Source: Acidobacteriota bacterium (GTDB lineage Bacteria > Acidobacteriota > Vicinamibacteria > Vicinamibacterales > UBA2999). Taken from it: a stretch of 45,039 nucleotides of DNA. A program made the translations under genes and the position numbers. The stretch is from NCBI GenBank assembly GCA_020851565.1, contig JADZCN010000107.1, positions 1-45,039 on the forward strand, given 5' to 3'. Of the stretch, positions 7,917 through 19,242 are shown piece after piece (position 1 is the first letter of the stretch; each line of letters starts with the position of its first letter). The notes beneath the pieces were generated by a model that ran no database searches, was not told the DNA's origin, and saw only the letters and a program-made list of their open reading frames with translations.

Positions 7917-9436
7917 GCGACCGGAGCGAGCGCATCGTCAAGAAGCTCTGGAGCTATTGCCAGGTCCTGCGCGACGACGGTCTCAGCTATCACGACTACC
8001 TGGAGCAGCTCACGTTCCTGCTGTTCCTGAAGATGGCCGACGAGCGTGCCGCGCTGACCGGTGAGGCGCAGCCTATCCCGAAGGGCCATCGCTGGGACGA
8101 CCTCGCGAACTCGAAGATGGAAGGCGTCAAGCTCGAACTGCAGTACCACGAGACGCTGAAGACGCTCGGCGAGCAAGGGGGCATGCTCGGCCTCATCTTC
8201 CGCAAGGCACAGAACAAGATTCAGGACCCCGCGAAGCTGCGCAAGCTCGTCGTCGACCTCATTGGCAACGAGCAGTGGCTTGCGATGAGCGCGGATGTCA
8301 AGGGCGACGCCTACGAAGGACTGCTGGAGCGCAACGCGCAGGACGTCAAGGGCGGCGCCGGCCAGTACTTCACGCCGCGCCCGCTCATCGACGCCATCGT
8401 GGACTGCATCCAGCCGAAGCCCGGCGAGGTCATCGCGGATCCAGCCTGCGGCACCGGGGGCTTCCTGCTCTCGGCGCACCGCTACATCGAGCGGCACTAT
8501 AAGCTGGACAAGGCCCAGAAGAAGGCGCTCCGCTACGACGCGCTGCGCGGCGTCGAGCTCGTCGACGGTGTCGCACGCCTCTGCGCGATGAACCTGTTCC
8601 TGCACGGCATCGGACCGGACGACGACCGGCGCAAGCCGCCGATCAAGACCGACGATGCGCTGAGGAACGAGCCGAGCGAGACCGTGGACGTCGTCCTGAC
8701 GAACCCGCCGTTCGGCAAGAAGTCGTCGATCACCGTCGTCAACGACGAGGGCGAGACCGACCGCGAGACCATCACGTACAACCGACCCGACTTCTGGACG
8801 ACGACGTCGAATAAGCAGCTGAACTTCGTCCAGCACGTGAAGTCGATGCTCAAGATCCACGGCCGCGCCGCCGTCGTCGTGCCCGACAACGTGCTGTTCG
8901 AGGGTGGCGCTGGCGAGAAGATTCGTCGGAAGCTCCTGCAGGAGTGCGAGGTCCACACGCTGCTACGCCTGCCGACCGGCATCTTCTACGCCCAGGGCGT
9001 CAAGGCGAACGTGCTGTTCTTCGACCGCAAGCCCGGAGCGAAGGAGCCGTGGACGAAGAAGGTCTGGTTCTACGACCTGCGCACAAACAAGGACTTCACG
9101 CTCAAGACACGGCGCATGACCCACGCCGACCTCGACGAGTTCGTCGCGTGCTACAACCCGGCGAATCGGAACCAGCGGAAGGCGACGTGGAGCGAGAAGA
9201 AGCATCCCGATGGTCGCTGGCGCGCGTTCACGTACGAAGAGATTGTCGCCCGCGACAAGTGCAGTCTCGACATCTTCTGGCTGAAGGACGAATCGCTGGA
9301 GGACTCGGCGAACCTCCCGGAGCCGCACGTGCTCGCCGAGGAAATCGCCGACGACTTGCGGAGCGCGCTGGAGCAGATTGAGAGCGTACTGGCGGACCTG
9401 CAGCAGCGGGCAGTCACGTCAGGCACCCGCGACTGA
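7913..9436 (+). CDS. hsdM: Type I methyltransferase subunit M (N6-adenine)
   Basis: The modification subunit, 507 residues, which transfers methyl from S-adenosylmethionine to N6 of adenine in the sequence chosen by HsdS. An N-terminal helical HsdM_N region precedes the N6_Mtase core. SAM motif I is DPACGTGGF (176-184) and the catalytic motif is N264-P-P-F267. Length and order are normal. It overlaps the hsdS stop by ATGA and is followed after 25 bases by the ATPase gene, with no terminator-like hairpin between. The protein is intact, but without a working HsdS it lacks sequence specificity. Polar effects of the hsdS insertion on its expression are possible. Confidence 0.97.
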   Translation: MSDRSERIVKKLWSYCQVLRDDGLSYHDYLEQLTFLLFLKMADERAALTGEAQPIPKGHRWDDLANSKMEGVKLELQYHETLKTLGEQGGMLGLIFRKAQNKIQDPAKLRKLVVDLIGNEQWLAMSADVKGDAYEGLLERNAQDVKGGAGQYFTPRPLIDAIVDCIQPKPGEVIADPACGTGGFLLSAHRYIERHYKLDKAQKKALRYDALRGVELVDGVARLCAMNLFLHGIGPDDDRRKPPIKTDDALRNEPSETVDVVLTNPPFGKKSSITVVNDEGETDRETITYNRPDFWTTTSNKQLNFVQHVKSMLKIHGRAAVVVPDNVLFEGGAGEKIRRKLLQECEVHTLLRLPTGIFYAQGVKANVLFFDRKPGAKEPWTKKVWFYDLRTNKDFTLKTRRMTHADLDEFVACYNPANRNQRKATWSEKKHPDGRWRAFTYEEIVARDKCSLDIFWLKDESLEDSANLPEPHVLAEEIADDLRSALEQIESVLADLQQRAVTSGTRD

Positions 9437-9461
9437 AGCCCTTGCACCAGGGACTATCGAC

Positions 9462-10763
9462 ATGTTGACCACATTGCGAATCAAGAACTTCAAGGCATGG
9501 AAGGACACTGGCGAGGTTAGGCTCGCGCCGCTTACGGTGGTGTTCGGCGCCAATAGCGCCGGCAAGAGCAGCCTGGGACATCTGCTACTCGCCCTCAAGC
9601 AGACTGCATCCTCCGCTGATCGGCGCCGTGCACTGCACACGGGGGATGAAAGCTCTCTCATAGACCTGGGGACGTTTGTCGAAACGCTGCATGGGCACGA
9701 CAAGAAGGCGATGCTCGAGTTCCACCTCGGATGGACGGTCCCCGGCCAACTGGAGGTGCACAACCCGCTGGACAGAAAGCAGGTCTACGAGGGCAACCGA
9801 CTCTCACTCAAGAGCACAATCGCCGCCGGCACGAACGAGCAACCGGTGGTTCGGACGGTTCGATATGAGCTTCGCGAGGACGACAACCCGGTACTAACGG
9901 CAAGGCTCTCGAACGAGGGGAGTAAGGTTCAGCTTATTGCTGAGCCTTATAAACTCGTTCATGCGGTTGGTCGCAAGTGGCCTCTCGACCCGCCCGAAAA
10001 GTTCTACCGGATTTCTGACCACTCACTCGCGCGATTCCAGAACGCCGACTTCCTCGCTCACTTTGCGCTTGAGGTCGAGCGGATGCTCGGCTCGATCAGC
10101 TATTTGGGTCCGCTACGCGAGCACCCGCACCGCACCTACGGCTGGGCGGGCAACACTCCGGAGTCGGTGGGCGCCAAAGGCGAGTACGCCATCGCGTGCA
10201 TCCTCGCAGCCGAAGCATCGGGCCGGAAACTCAATCGCGGCAAGCGAAAGCGTCAACAGTCGTTTACTCAATTCATCGCGCAATGGCTCGTCGATCTCGG
10301 TGTGATCGACAGCTTCACGGTACGCCCCACCGCACCAGGTCGCAAAGACTACGAAGTGAAAGTCAAGACGCGTGGCGAGCACACCGAAGTGGGCCTTCCA
10401 GATGTTGGCTTCGGCGTGTCTCAGGTTCTTCCCGCCTTGGTTCAGGCATTCTATTGCCCGCCGGAGTCGATTGTGTGGATGGAGCAGCCCGAGATTCATC
10501 TCCACCCGCAGGTCCAGGCAGAGTTAGCCGACGTGTTCATCTCGGCGGTGCAGGCCTACGAGCATGGTCGCCCGCGCAATGTGCAGCTGATCATCGAAAC
10601 ACACTCCGAGCACTTCTTGAATCGGCTCCAGCGGCGGATCGCCGAGAAGGCGCTGAGACCGGAAGACGTTGCGATCTATTTCGCGAAGCGAACCACGACG
10701 GGGGCCGCGCTGGAGGAGCTAAAGGTGAATCTCCTTGGCGACATCACCAACTGGCCGGAGTGA
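9462..10763 (+). CDS. DUF3696-type AAA/ABC-like ATPase, C-terminus truncated by an IS
   Basis: An OLD/SMC-like ATPase with 433 residues remaining. The start ATG at 9462 follows an AGGG 25 bases after hsdM and opens with LRIKNFKAWKDTGEVRLAPL, the usual beginning of RecF/OLD-like ATPases. Walker A is GANSAGKSS (29-37). Walker B is EQPEIHLHP (341-349), with a following H-loop-like segment ETHSEHFLNRL. The stop codon TGA at 10761 is the first three bases of the inserted element. The missing 25 residues survive downstream at 12088-12162 and restore the DUF3696 C-terminus (NWPENFFGDEMGDI). Such ATPases act as sensors or motors that drive a partner nuclease in several phage-defence systems. Here the partner would be the PIN protein. 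Confidence 0.9.
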   Translation: MLTTLRIKNFKAWKDTGEVRLAPLTVVFGANSAGKSSLGHLLLALKQTASSADRRRALHTGDESSLIDLGTFVETLHGHDKKAMLEFHLGWTVPGQLEVHNPLDRKQVYEGNRLSLKSTIAAGTNEQPVVRTVRYELREDDNPVLTARLSNEGSKVQLIAEPYKLVHAVGRKWPLDPPEKFYRISDHSLARFQNADFLAHFALEVERMLGSISYLGPLREHPHRTYGWAGNTPESVGAKGEYAIACILAAEASGRKLNRGKRKRQQSFTQFIAQWLVDLGVIDSFTVRPTAPGRKDYEVKVKTRGEHTEVGLPDVGFGVSQVLPALVQAFYCPPESIVWMEQPEIHLHPQVQAELADVFISAVQAYEHGRPRNVQLIIETHSEHFLNRLQRRIAEKALRPEDVAIYFAKRTTTGAALEELKVNLLGDITNWPE

Positions 10764-10825
10764 AGCGCACCGACTGAAGCGCACCGACTTTCTCGGAGAC
10801 CTCATTTCTTGGGAGGATGGGGTCG

Positions 10826-12045
<1,220 letters not shown>

Positions 12046-12084
12046 TTCAACAAACCAGGTCTCCGACGTTCCCGGTACGCTTCA

Positions 12085-12165
12085 GAGAACTTCTTCGGCG
12101 ACGAAATGGGTGACATCGTGGCGCGCACCGAGGCGGCGTCCAAGCGACGAGCGGACGGCGAATGA
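12085..12165 (+). pseudogene. 3' remnant of the DUF3696 ATPase gene
   Basis: One GAG target duplication plus 25 codons and a TGA. They read ENFFGDEMGDIVARTEA and continue to the stop, the expected end of a DUF3696 ATPase. Joined to base 10757 they give an uninterrupted 458-residue protein. The TGA overlaps the ATG of the PIN gene as ATGA, which shows that the ATPase and PIN genes were translationally coupled before the insertion. Confidence 0.92.
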
Positions 12166-12683
12166 CCGTCGTCGTCGACACCAATGTCATCCTGACCGCC
12201 AACCGCCAGCATGCAGGCGTGAGCGAGACGTGCATCGTCTCGTGCGCTCAGTGGCTCCAGGCGATCATGACTGGCGGACGCGTGGTCATAGATGATGAGT
12301 ACCGCATCTTGAAGGAGTACCAGAACAGAACGACGCCGCACGTCGGCAAGCGCGCAGGTGATGCGTTCGTGAAGTGGCTCTTGCGTAACAATGCCAACTC
12401 AGCGCGCTGCGATCGAGTGAAGCTTCTGGAGCACCAGGAGCGGGGCTTTGAGAGCTTCCCGGAGGACGACCGGCTGGAAACCTTTGACCCGGCCGACCGC
12501 AAGTTCGTTGCAGTCGCTTGCGCACACGCGGATCACCCGCCTGTAGCACAGGCAACGGACTCGAAATGGATTGATTGGGCGCCGGCGCTTCGCCACCATG
12601 GGGTGAACGTGGAATTCTTGTGCGCGAAGGACATCCACCGATTCGACGACAAGAAGAAGGGTCGCAAGGGAAAGCCGCGATGA
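12162..12683 (+). CDS. PIN-domain nuclease
   Basis: A 173-residue protein. It opens with VVVDTNVIL, the first PIN motif (D6, N8). It has an acidic cluster D44-D45-E46 in VVIDDEYRIL, then D112 in FDPADRKFVAVA, and finally ATDSKWIDW with D133 and D138. These are the metal-binding acidic positions of PIN RNases such as VapC-type toxins. A lysine-rich tail (DDKKKGRKGKPR) may bind nucleic acid. The start overlaps the original ATPase stop, and its own stop overlaps the ligase start as ATGA. PIN proteins commonly cut tRNA, rRNA or mRNA. The target here is unknown; action under control of the ATPase is inferred from the gene order. Confidence 0.85.
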   Translation: MTVVVDTNVILTANRQHAGVSETCIVSCAQWLQAIMTGGRVVIDDEYRILKEYQNRTTPHVGKRAGDAFVKWLLRNNANSARCDRVKLLEHQERGFESFPEDDRLETFDPADRKFVAVACAHADHPPVAQATDSKWIDWAPALRHHGVNVEFLCAKDIHRFDDKKKGRKGKPR

Positions 12684-13387
12684 GGGAGTTCTTCCGCTTC
12701 CCGCACACGCCCCACCTGGCGTGGCTTGGGGCGGGCCGGCCTCGTGACGACAAGGTGCTTGCGCCCCGCGACGTCAGCGAACTGCTCGCGGGCGACGTCA
12801 TTGTCGAAGAGAAGGTCGACGGCGCCAACCTCGGCTTTTCCGTGGATGAGGACGGCACTTTGCGCGGCCAGAACCGAGGGAGCTATCTCGACCTCGATGC
12901 CCCGCAGGGGCAGTGGAAACCACTGAAACGCTGGCTGTTGACGAGACGACACGCTCTTGCGCAGGTGCTGGGACCTGACCTCATACTCTTCGGCGAGTGG
13001 TGTTACGCACTGCACAGTGTGCGGTACACGCGCTTACCTGACTGGTTTCTCGCCTTCGATGTCTACGACCGACAGCAGGGTGAATTCTGGAGCGCCGACC
13101 GGCGCACCGAACTGGCAAAGAGGCTCGGCATCCTGACGGTACCTGAGTTGGGGCGTGGGCACTACGATATCGGGCGCTTGAAGGCGCTGCTTCTCGGAAA
13201 GTCCCAAGTCACCGATGGCGCCGCTGAGGGGCTTTACGTCCGGCGCGAAGCGAGCGACGTGCTGATCGCACGCGCGAAGTTGGTGCGTGCCGAGTTCGCG
13301 CAGGCCATCGACGAGCACTGGTCAAAGCGCCGCTTGGAAGAGAATCGGCTCGCGCCCAACGTTGGACGGCGGAACGCCGTGATTTGA
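12680..13387 (+). CDS. Rnl2-like ATP-dependent RNA ligase
   Basis: A 235-residue nucleotidyltransferase-fold ligase. Motif I is EEKVDGAN with the AMP-accepting lysine K45. Motif III/IIIa lies in LFGEWCYA and FLAFDVYD (about 103-130), motif IV in AEGLYVR (182-188) and motif V in ARAKLVR (197-203). The size and single catalytic domain fit the T4 Rnl2/RNA_ligase family, which seals nicks in RNA duplexes. The ATG at 2 bases before the PIN stop gives an ATGA overlap; the longer upstream reading frame is not used. Placement after an ATPase and a PIN RNase suggests repair of RNA cut by the system or protection of the host. That role is inference. Confidence 0.88.
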   Translation: MREFFRFPHTPHLAWLGAGRPRDDKVLAPRDVSELLAGDVIVEEKVDGANLGFSVDEDGTLRGQNRGSYLDLDAPQGQWKPLKRWLLTRRHALAQVLGPDLILFGEWCYALHSVRYTRLPDWFLAFDVYDRQQGEFWSADRRTELAKRLGILTVPELGRGHYDIGRLKALLLGKSQVTDGAAEGLYVRREASDVLIARAKLVRAEFAQAIDEHWSKRRLEENRLAPNVGRRNAVI

Positions 13388-13636
13388 ACCCGACCAGGTT
13401 CACGATGCAGGGTCTTTCTGATCTCTTCCGCTGCCAGGTCGAGGCTTATGAACGCCCTTGACTGACGACAACTTGACCTATTTGGCGTAATCTCTCGCAA
13501 CTGCCGCATACTCATCACGCAGGTGGCGCGCGATAGATGCGCCTCAATGGCTCCCTGGTTGCGGCCATGCTCTCGACTTTGGGGGCTTTGGGGAGTTGAC
13601 AGTCCGTTGTTGCAGGCGTAGCTTCAGGGAAGTCCC

Positions 13637-13716
13637 GTGGCGCTCAGCGCCACCCCTCCATCGACCTCAGGTCCATGGAGGCAGCCCCGACTCCCGTCAC
13701 CCGAGCGGTCACGGGA
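13637..13716. repeat. Array of three adjacent hairpins
   Basis: Hairpin one at 13637-13653 has arms GTGGCGCT and AGCGCCAC around a single C. Hairpin two at 13655-13681 has outer arms CCTCCAT/ATGGAGG and inner arms GACCT/AGGTC, separated by a C-C mismatch and closing on one C. Hairpin three at 13690-13716 has outer arms CTCCCGT/ACGGGAG and inner ACC/GGT, again with a C-C mismatch. A fourth small palindrome, GCCCT-C-AGGGC, follows at 13780-13790. The centre CTCAG recurs in three of the four. Possible roles are a structured RNA or a recombinase/protein binding array; none is established. Confidence 0.6.
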
Positions 13717-14177
13717 GAGGGCACCCAGCACGTTCCCGGCATCGACTCACTCGGCGCAGTTCGCCCGCTCGTCGCGATCGCCCTCAGGGCATTCGGCCAG
13801 CCGGCGCCGCCGTTGAAGGCTCCCAGACGCCGTCATCGCGCACAGCGCCGACGGTGCAGGCAAGCCGAGCGATAGACCGGGACATCAAGAGCGACAGAGG
13901 CACCCAACGCGGAAGGCTCGATCGAGCATCCGCCGGTGCCACCAGGACGATCGGCGCACGCGTGGTCACCACCCGCGCGCCAGTCCTCGACGGCCGCGGC
14001 GAACGCGCCGTCATCCGGACCGTACCGCGCATCACGCTCCGCGGACTGCAACGGTCCTCTCGGGCTCGCCGGCTGATGCCGCGCTGATACAGCACCGCAT
14101 CGGACCGTCGAACGCCGCTCCGATCCACAGGACGGACATCGGCCACCAGGCCGTGCGGCAACGCCCCGAGTGGTTCC

Positions 14178-14192
14178 CAACGTTCAACGTTG
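14178..14192. promoter_or_regulatory. 15-base perfect palindrome upstream of the recombinase unit
   Basis: CAACGTT and AACGTTG flank a single C. It ends 22 bases before the ATG at 14215, a position suited to an operator for the small gene plus recombinase pair. The binding protein is unknown. Confidence 0.5.
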
Positions 14193-14214
14193 CAGCTCTT
14201 CGCCCGGGGGTATC

Positions 14215-14423
14215 ATGCGAGGACGGAAGCGATCTCGTTACCGGGGGCCGATGCGTGAACGCAAGGTGTTCGTGCGTGGCCACCGCGTATCGTCGGAGAC
14301 CGATGGTCAGGTCGACGAATCCCTTCGCGCGCTGGCGCGGTTGCTCGCCAGGCAGGCGGCGCGTGAAGCGTTCAATCGCGCCATGAGCCGCGAAGCCGAC
14401 CGCTCGACTGAAGAGGGCCGCGA

Positions 14424-14427
<4 letters not shown>
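14215..14427 (+). CDS. Small basic protein preceding the recombinase
   Basis: A 70-residue protein, strongly charged, with a helical second half (DESLRALARLLARQAAREAF). The ATG at 14215 has a G-rich run ten bases upstream; a later ATG at 14251 is possible. Its TGA overlaps the recombinase ATG (ATGA), so the two are translationally coupled. It has no recognised domain. Because it is basic and coupled, it could be a directionality or accessory factor, but that is a guess. Confidence 0.65.
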
Positions 14428-16142
<1,715 letters not shown>

Positions 16143-16156
16143 ACACTGGAACCCTG

Positions 16157-16165
16157 ATTGTAGCA
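16157..16165 (-). promoter_or_regulatory. Extended -10 promoter element of tRNA-fMet
   Basis: On the minus strand TGCTACAAT gives a TGn extension plus a TACAAT hexamer, ending 15 bases before the tRNA 5' end. No clear -35 hexamer is seen at the usual spacing. Confidence 0.55.
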
Positions 16166-16204
16166 CACTACCTCGACCCGGCGCGCGAGCGGGGCCAGGC
16201 GTGT

Positions 16205-16287
16205 CGCCGGGGCTGAAGCCCCGGCGCTCCAGCTCGGTAGTCCCCGCGCTCCTGGTTCGATTGTTCGCCGGGGCTAAAGCCCCGGCG
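16205..16287. repeat. Pair of REP-like palindromes
   Basis: Two copies of a 22-base palindrome with arms CGCCGGGGCT and AGCCCCGGCG and centres GA or AA (16205-16226 and 16266-16287), each followed by CTCC. The second copy contains the msrQ stop codon and encodes its last residues. Variants recur at 31174-31195 and 31305-31326 in this window. Confidence 0.9.
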
Positions 16288-16918
16288 CTCCGGGATTGGC
16301 TCGCACGGGTACCCGCGCGGGCGACGCCTTGCGAGCCCGCTGCCACACCCGCGCCGCAAACAGCACCCCGACGAGGATGCCGTAGTAGACCGGAAAGGTC
16401 GTGTCCAGCTTCACCTTCCAGAAGTAGTGCAGCACGGCGCCGATGGCCGTGATGTAGATCAGCCGGTGCAGCAGGTTCCACTTGCGCCCGCCCAGGCGCC
16501 GGATCCAGCCCTGCGTGGAGGTGAGCGCCAGCGGAATCATCAGCACGAAGGCCGTGAACCCAGCCGTGATATACGGCCGCTTCACCACATCGTCCCAGAC
16601 GCCCGCGAACACGAGCGAGTGGTCGAGGATGAAGTACGTCATGAAGTGCAGCGTGCCGTAGAAGAACGCAAAGAGCCCCGTCATCCGGCGGAAGAGGATG
16701 AGCGGGTTGAAGCCGGTGAGCCAGCGCACCGGCGTGATGGCGAGCGTGATGACGATGAAGCGCAGCGTCCAGATGCCCGTGTAGTTGGTGATGGTCTCCA
16801 CCGGGTTGACGCCGAGATCGCCCCAGAACGCGTTGTAGACGAGCCACCCGAACGGCCCGAGTGCGGCCAGGAACACAACGGGCTTGACGATACGGCGGAC
16901 AGCAGCGGTGGAGGTCAC
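16274..16918 (-). CDS. msrQ: MsrQ haem-binding membrane subunit of the MsrPQ system
   Basis: A 214-residue ferric-reductase-like membrane protein with about six hydrophobic segments (e.g. PVVFLAALGPFGWLVYNAFW, FAFFYGTLHFMTYFIL, LIYITAIGAVLHYFWKV) and the haem-ligating histidines in LHF and LHRLIY. It passes electrons from the quinone pool or flavin reductase to MsrP for repair of periplasmic methionine sulfoxide. It lies downstream of msrP on the same strand, with a 230-base repeat-filled gap instead of the tight coupling usual for this pair. Its C-terminal NPGAPGL and stop codon lie inside a REP-like palindrome, so the tail has probably been altered by that repeat. Confidence 0.95.
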   Translation of the reverse strand: MTSTAAVRRIVKPVVFLAALGPFGWLVYNAFWGDLGVNPVETITNYTGIWTLRFIVITLAITPVRWLTGFNPLILFRRMTGLFAFFYGTLHFMTYFILDHSLVFAGVWDDVVKRPYITAGFTAFVLMIPLALTSTQGWIRRLGGRKWNLLHRLIYITAIGAVLHYFWKVKLDTTFPVYYGILVGVLFAARVWQRARKASPARVPVRANPGAPGL

Positions 16919-17020
16919 GTTACGCGTCGGGAGGTGGACAGATACCAGGAGACAAGGGCGTCGGGACAGAAACCGGGTCGGGACAACGGCGTCGGGAGCA
17001 CAGGGACGCCTTCCAACCTC

Positions 17021-17147
17021 AATCCTTCAATGCCTCAATCCCTTAATCGCTTAATCGCTCAATTCTTCAATCCAATGCCCCAATGCCCCGATCCCCAATC
17101 GCCAGATGAATCACCAATCGCCAATCGGCAATCATCAATGGGCGCGC
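17021..17147. repeat. Degenerate CCTCAAT/CCAATCGCC tandem repeat between msrP and msrQ
   Basis: A run of imperfect short units (CCTCAATCC, CTTAATCGC, CCAATGCCC, CCAATCGCCAATCGG) fills the msrP-msrQ gap. The complementary units ATTGGCGATT and GGCATTGGGG occur inside dnaE2 at 38376-38490 and 39670-39765, so this is a dispersed repeat family. No gene or clear promoter is seen in the gap. Confidence 0.75.
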
Positions 17148-17148
17148 C

Positions 17149-18120
<972 letters not shown>

Positions 18121-18458
18121 CGGGGACCTCTGCACCAAACGGGAGTCGGGAGTCGGGCAATGAGTCCTCAAGCCCCCAAGACCCCAAGACCTCAAGACCT
18201 CAAGACCCCAAGACCTCCTGCAACTGCCGCGCTAGCCGCTCGGGCGAAACTCACACATAGTACAACGCCGGCTGGCTCGGGTTCCCCGCGGCTCCGCGTC
18301 GCCAGCCCCGGCGCCCGGCCGGGAATCCGACGTGGTACCGCTGCTCCTTTAGAGCCCGGTTGCGCCCTTCACGTTTCAACCGCCCCGCCGCAGCCGCGCC
18401 GGGACTCGTCGTCGTCCCCGGTTGCCGATACGATGAGCCCTGCAGGACGAGGGTCACT
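18121..18458. other. 338-base intergenic region with repeats and GC-rich stems
   Basis: Between the divergent msrP and the histidine kinase-like gene. Bases 18141-18157 carry a GGGAGTCGGGAGTCGGG unit, and 18165-18218 carry a CCCCAAGACCTCAAGA tandem run. Bases 18269-18330 form a strong stem (GCCGG/CCGGC and CTGGC/GCCAG flanking an inner CGCGG-CT-CCGCG hairpin), followed by CCCGGCCGGG. This could be a structured leader of msrP or only a GC-rich relic. No riboswitch class could be matched. A TACGAT -10-like hexamer lies at about 18428. Confidence 0.5.
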
Positions 18459-19157
18459 ATGGACACCAGCAAGGGCACGACTCGGCGCTTCGTTGTACCT
18501 CACGCGGTGCTCGCCACGGCGTCGCACGAGCTTCGCGGCCCGCTGGGCGTGGCGCGCGGGCACTTGCGGCTGCTGGCCCAGGACGAGGGGCTCGGTCCGG
18601 GTGTCGCGAAGGCCGTTGACGACGTGAGCCGCGCGCTGGATCGCATGACGGGCCTGCTGGACGAGCTGAGCCGGTACGCGCAGTGGGCGCGCGGGGAATC
18701 GGTCATCGCGCCCGCCCGTGCGTCGCTCCGCGAGGTGTTGACGCAGGCAGCTGCCCGGGCTGTCTCGGTCGCGGGGGCCGACGGCGCCCTGTCGGTCGAG
18801 GTCCAGTCGTCCGCCGATGTGACCGCCGAGGTGGATGTTCAGCGGCTGGCAGAGGCGTGCGGCTCCCTGGTGGTGGCCGTCGCGCGCGCCAATGCGCAGG
18901 CACCGGGCGTGAGCCTCGCGGTGGCGGGGACCAGCCGGGGCGCGACCCTGCGGATCGAGCCGCTCCCGATGGTCCAGCGGCGCCTGGAGGCCCGCCCGCC
19001 CGACCTCGGCCGTGGCGGGATGGGACTGGCCGTGCCCTTCGCGGACCTCGTCATCCGGGCCCATCGCGGGGTGTTGACGGAACTGTGGAGTGCCGACACG
19101 TGGTACGGGTACCGCGTCAGGCTGGAGGGGGCCGACTCGGGGCAGCTCGGCTTTTGA
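18459..19157 (+). CDS. Small histidine kinase-like protein with degenerate ATPase domain
   Basis: A 232-residue soluble protein; the ATG at 18459 has GGACGAGGG upstream. It shows an H-box (ATASHELRGPLGVARGHLRLL, H23) and a dimerisation helix pair like HisKA, with RALDRMTGLLDELSRYAQW as the second helix. The C-terminal half resembles a HATPase fold but lacks a clear N-box asparagine, and only a weak G-box (GRGGMGLAVPFADLVIRAHRG) remains. No sensor or membrane segment is present, and no response regulator is adjacent. It may be a phosphotransfer protein or an inactive kinase. The H-box call is good; the function is unknown. Confidence 0.75.
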   Translation: MDTSKGTTRRFVVPHAVLATASHELRGPLGVARGHLRLLAQDEGLGPGVAKAVDDVSRALDRMTGLLDELSRYAQWARGESVIAPARASLREVLTQAAARAVSVAGADGALSVEVQSSADVTAEVDVQRLAEACGSLVVAVARANAQAPGVSLAVAGTSRGATLRIEPLPMVQRRLEARPPDLGRGGMGLAVPFADLVIRAHRGVLTELWSADTWYGYRVRLEGADSGQLGF

Positions 19158-19242
19158 CAGAAACGGACTCCAGGGTGTACCCTCACCCCCCGAGGCCCGG
19201 TGAATCAATCTCGATTTCGCGCACTGGCCACGAGGATCTTGC

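Larger units (their letters stand above)
13388..14214. other. 827-base stretch without a recognisable gene
   Basis: Between the RNA ligase and the recombinase unit. Open frames here overlap on both strands, are rich in Arg/Ser/Pro and show no known motif, so none is called. What is visible is a cluster of short perfect palindromes (13637-13716 and 13780-13790) and a 15-base palindrome just before the small gene at 14215. Bases 13380-13390 also contain GATTTGAACCC, resembling a tRNA T-arm, without the rest of a tRNA. Confidence 0.6.

Noticed and set aside
12575..12679. N-terminal extension of the RNA ligase
   Set aside because: It would overlap the PIN gene by more than 100 bases in another frame. 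The ATG at 12680 gives an ATGA overlap and begins right at the family's conserved N-terminus.
13380..13390. GATTTGAACCC resembling a tRNA T-arm, considered as the left attachment site
   Set aside because: Only 11 bases match, GACC follows with a two-base gap, and no further tRNA-fMet sequence follows. Too short to call an attachment repeat, and it lies inside the island rather than at its far edge.
13596..14161. Two overlapping frames (plus and minus) in the gap before the recombinase
   Set aside because: Compositionally biased (Arg/Ser/Pro/Thr), mutually overlapping, without ribosome sites or motifs, and they contain the palindromes. Not called as genes.
18241..18400. Molybdenum-cofactor, c-di-GMP, c-di-AMP riboswitch or SRP RNA upstream of msrP
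   Set aside because: Individual words (GGGGAACCC, AAAGGAGCAGC) recall pieces of known RNAs, but the required conserved cores are not in the right order on either strand.
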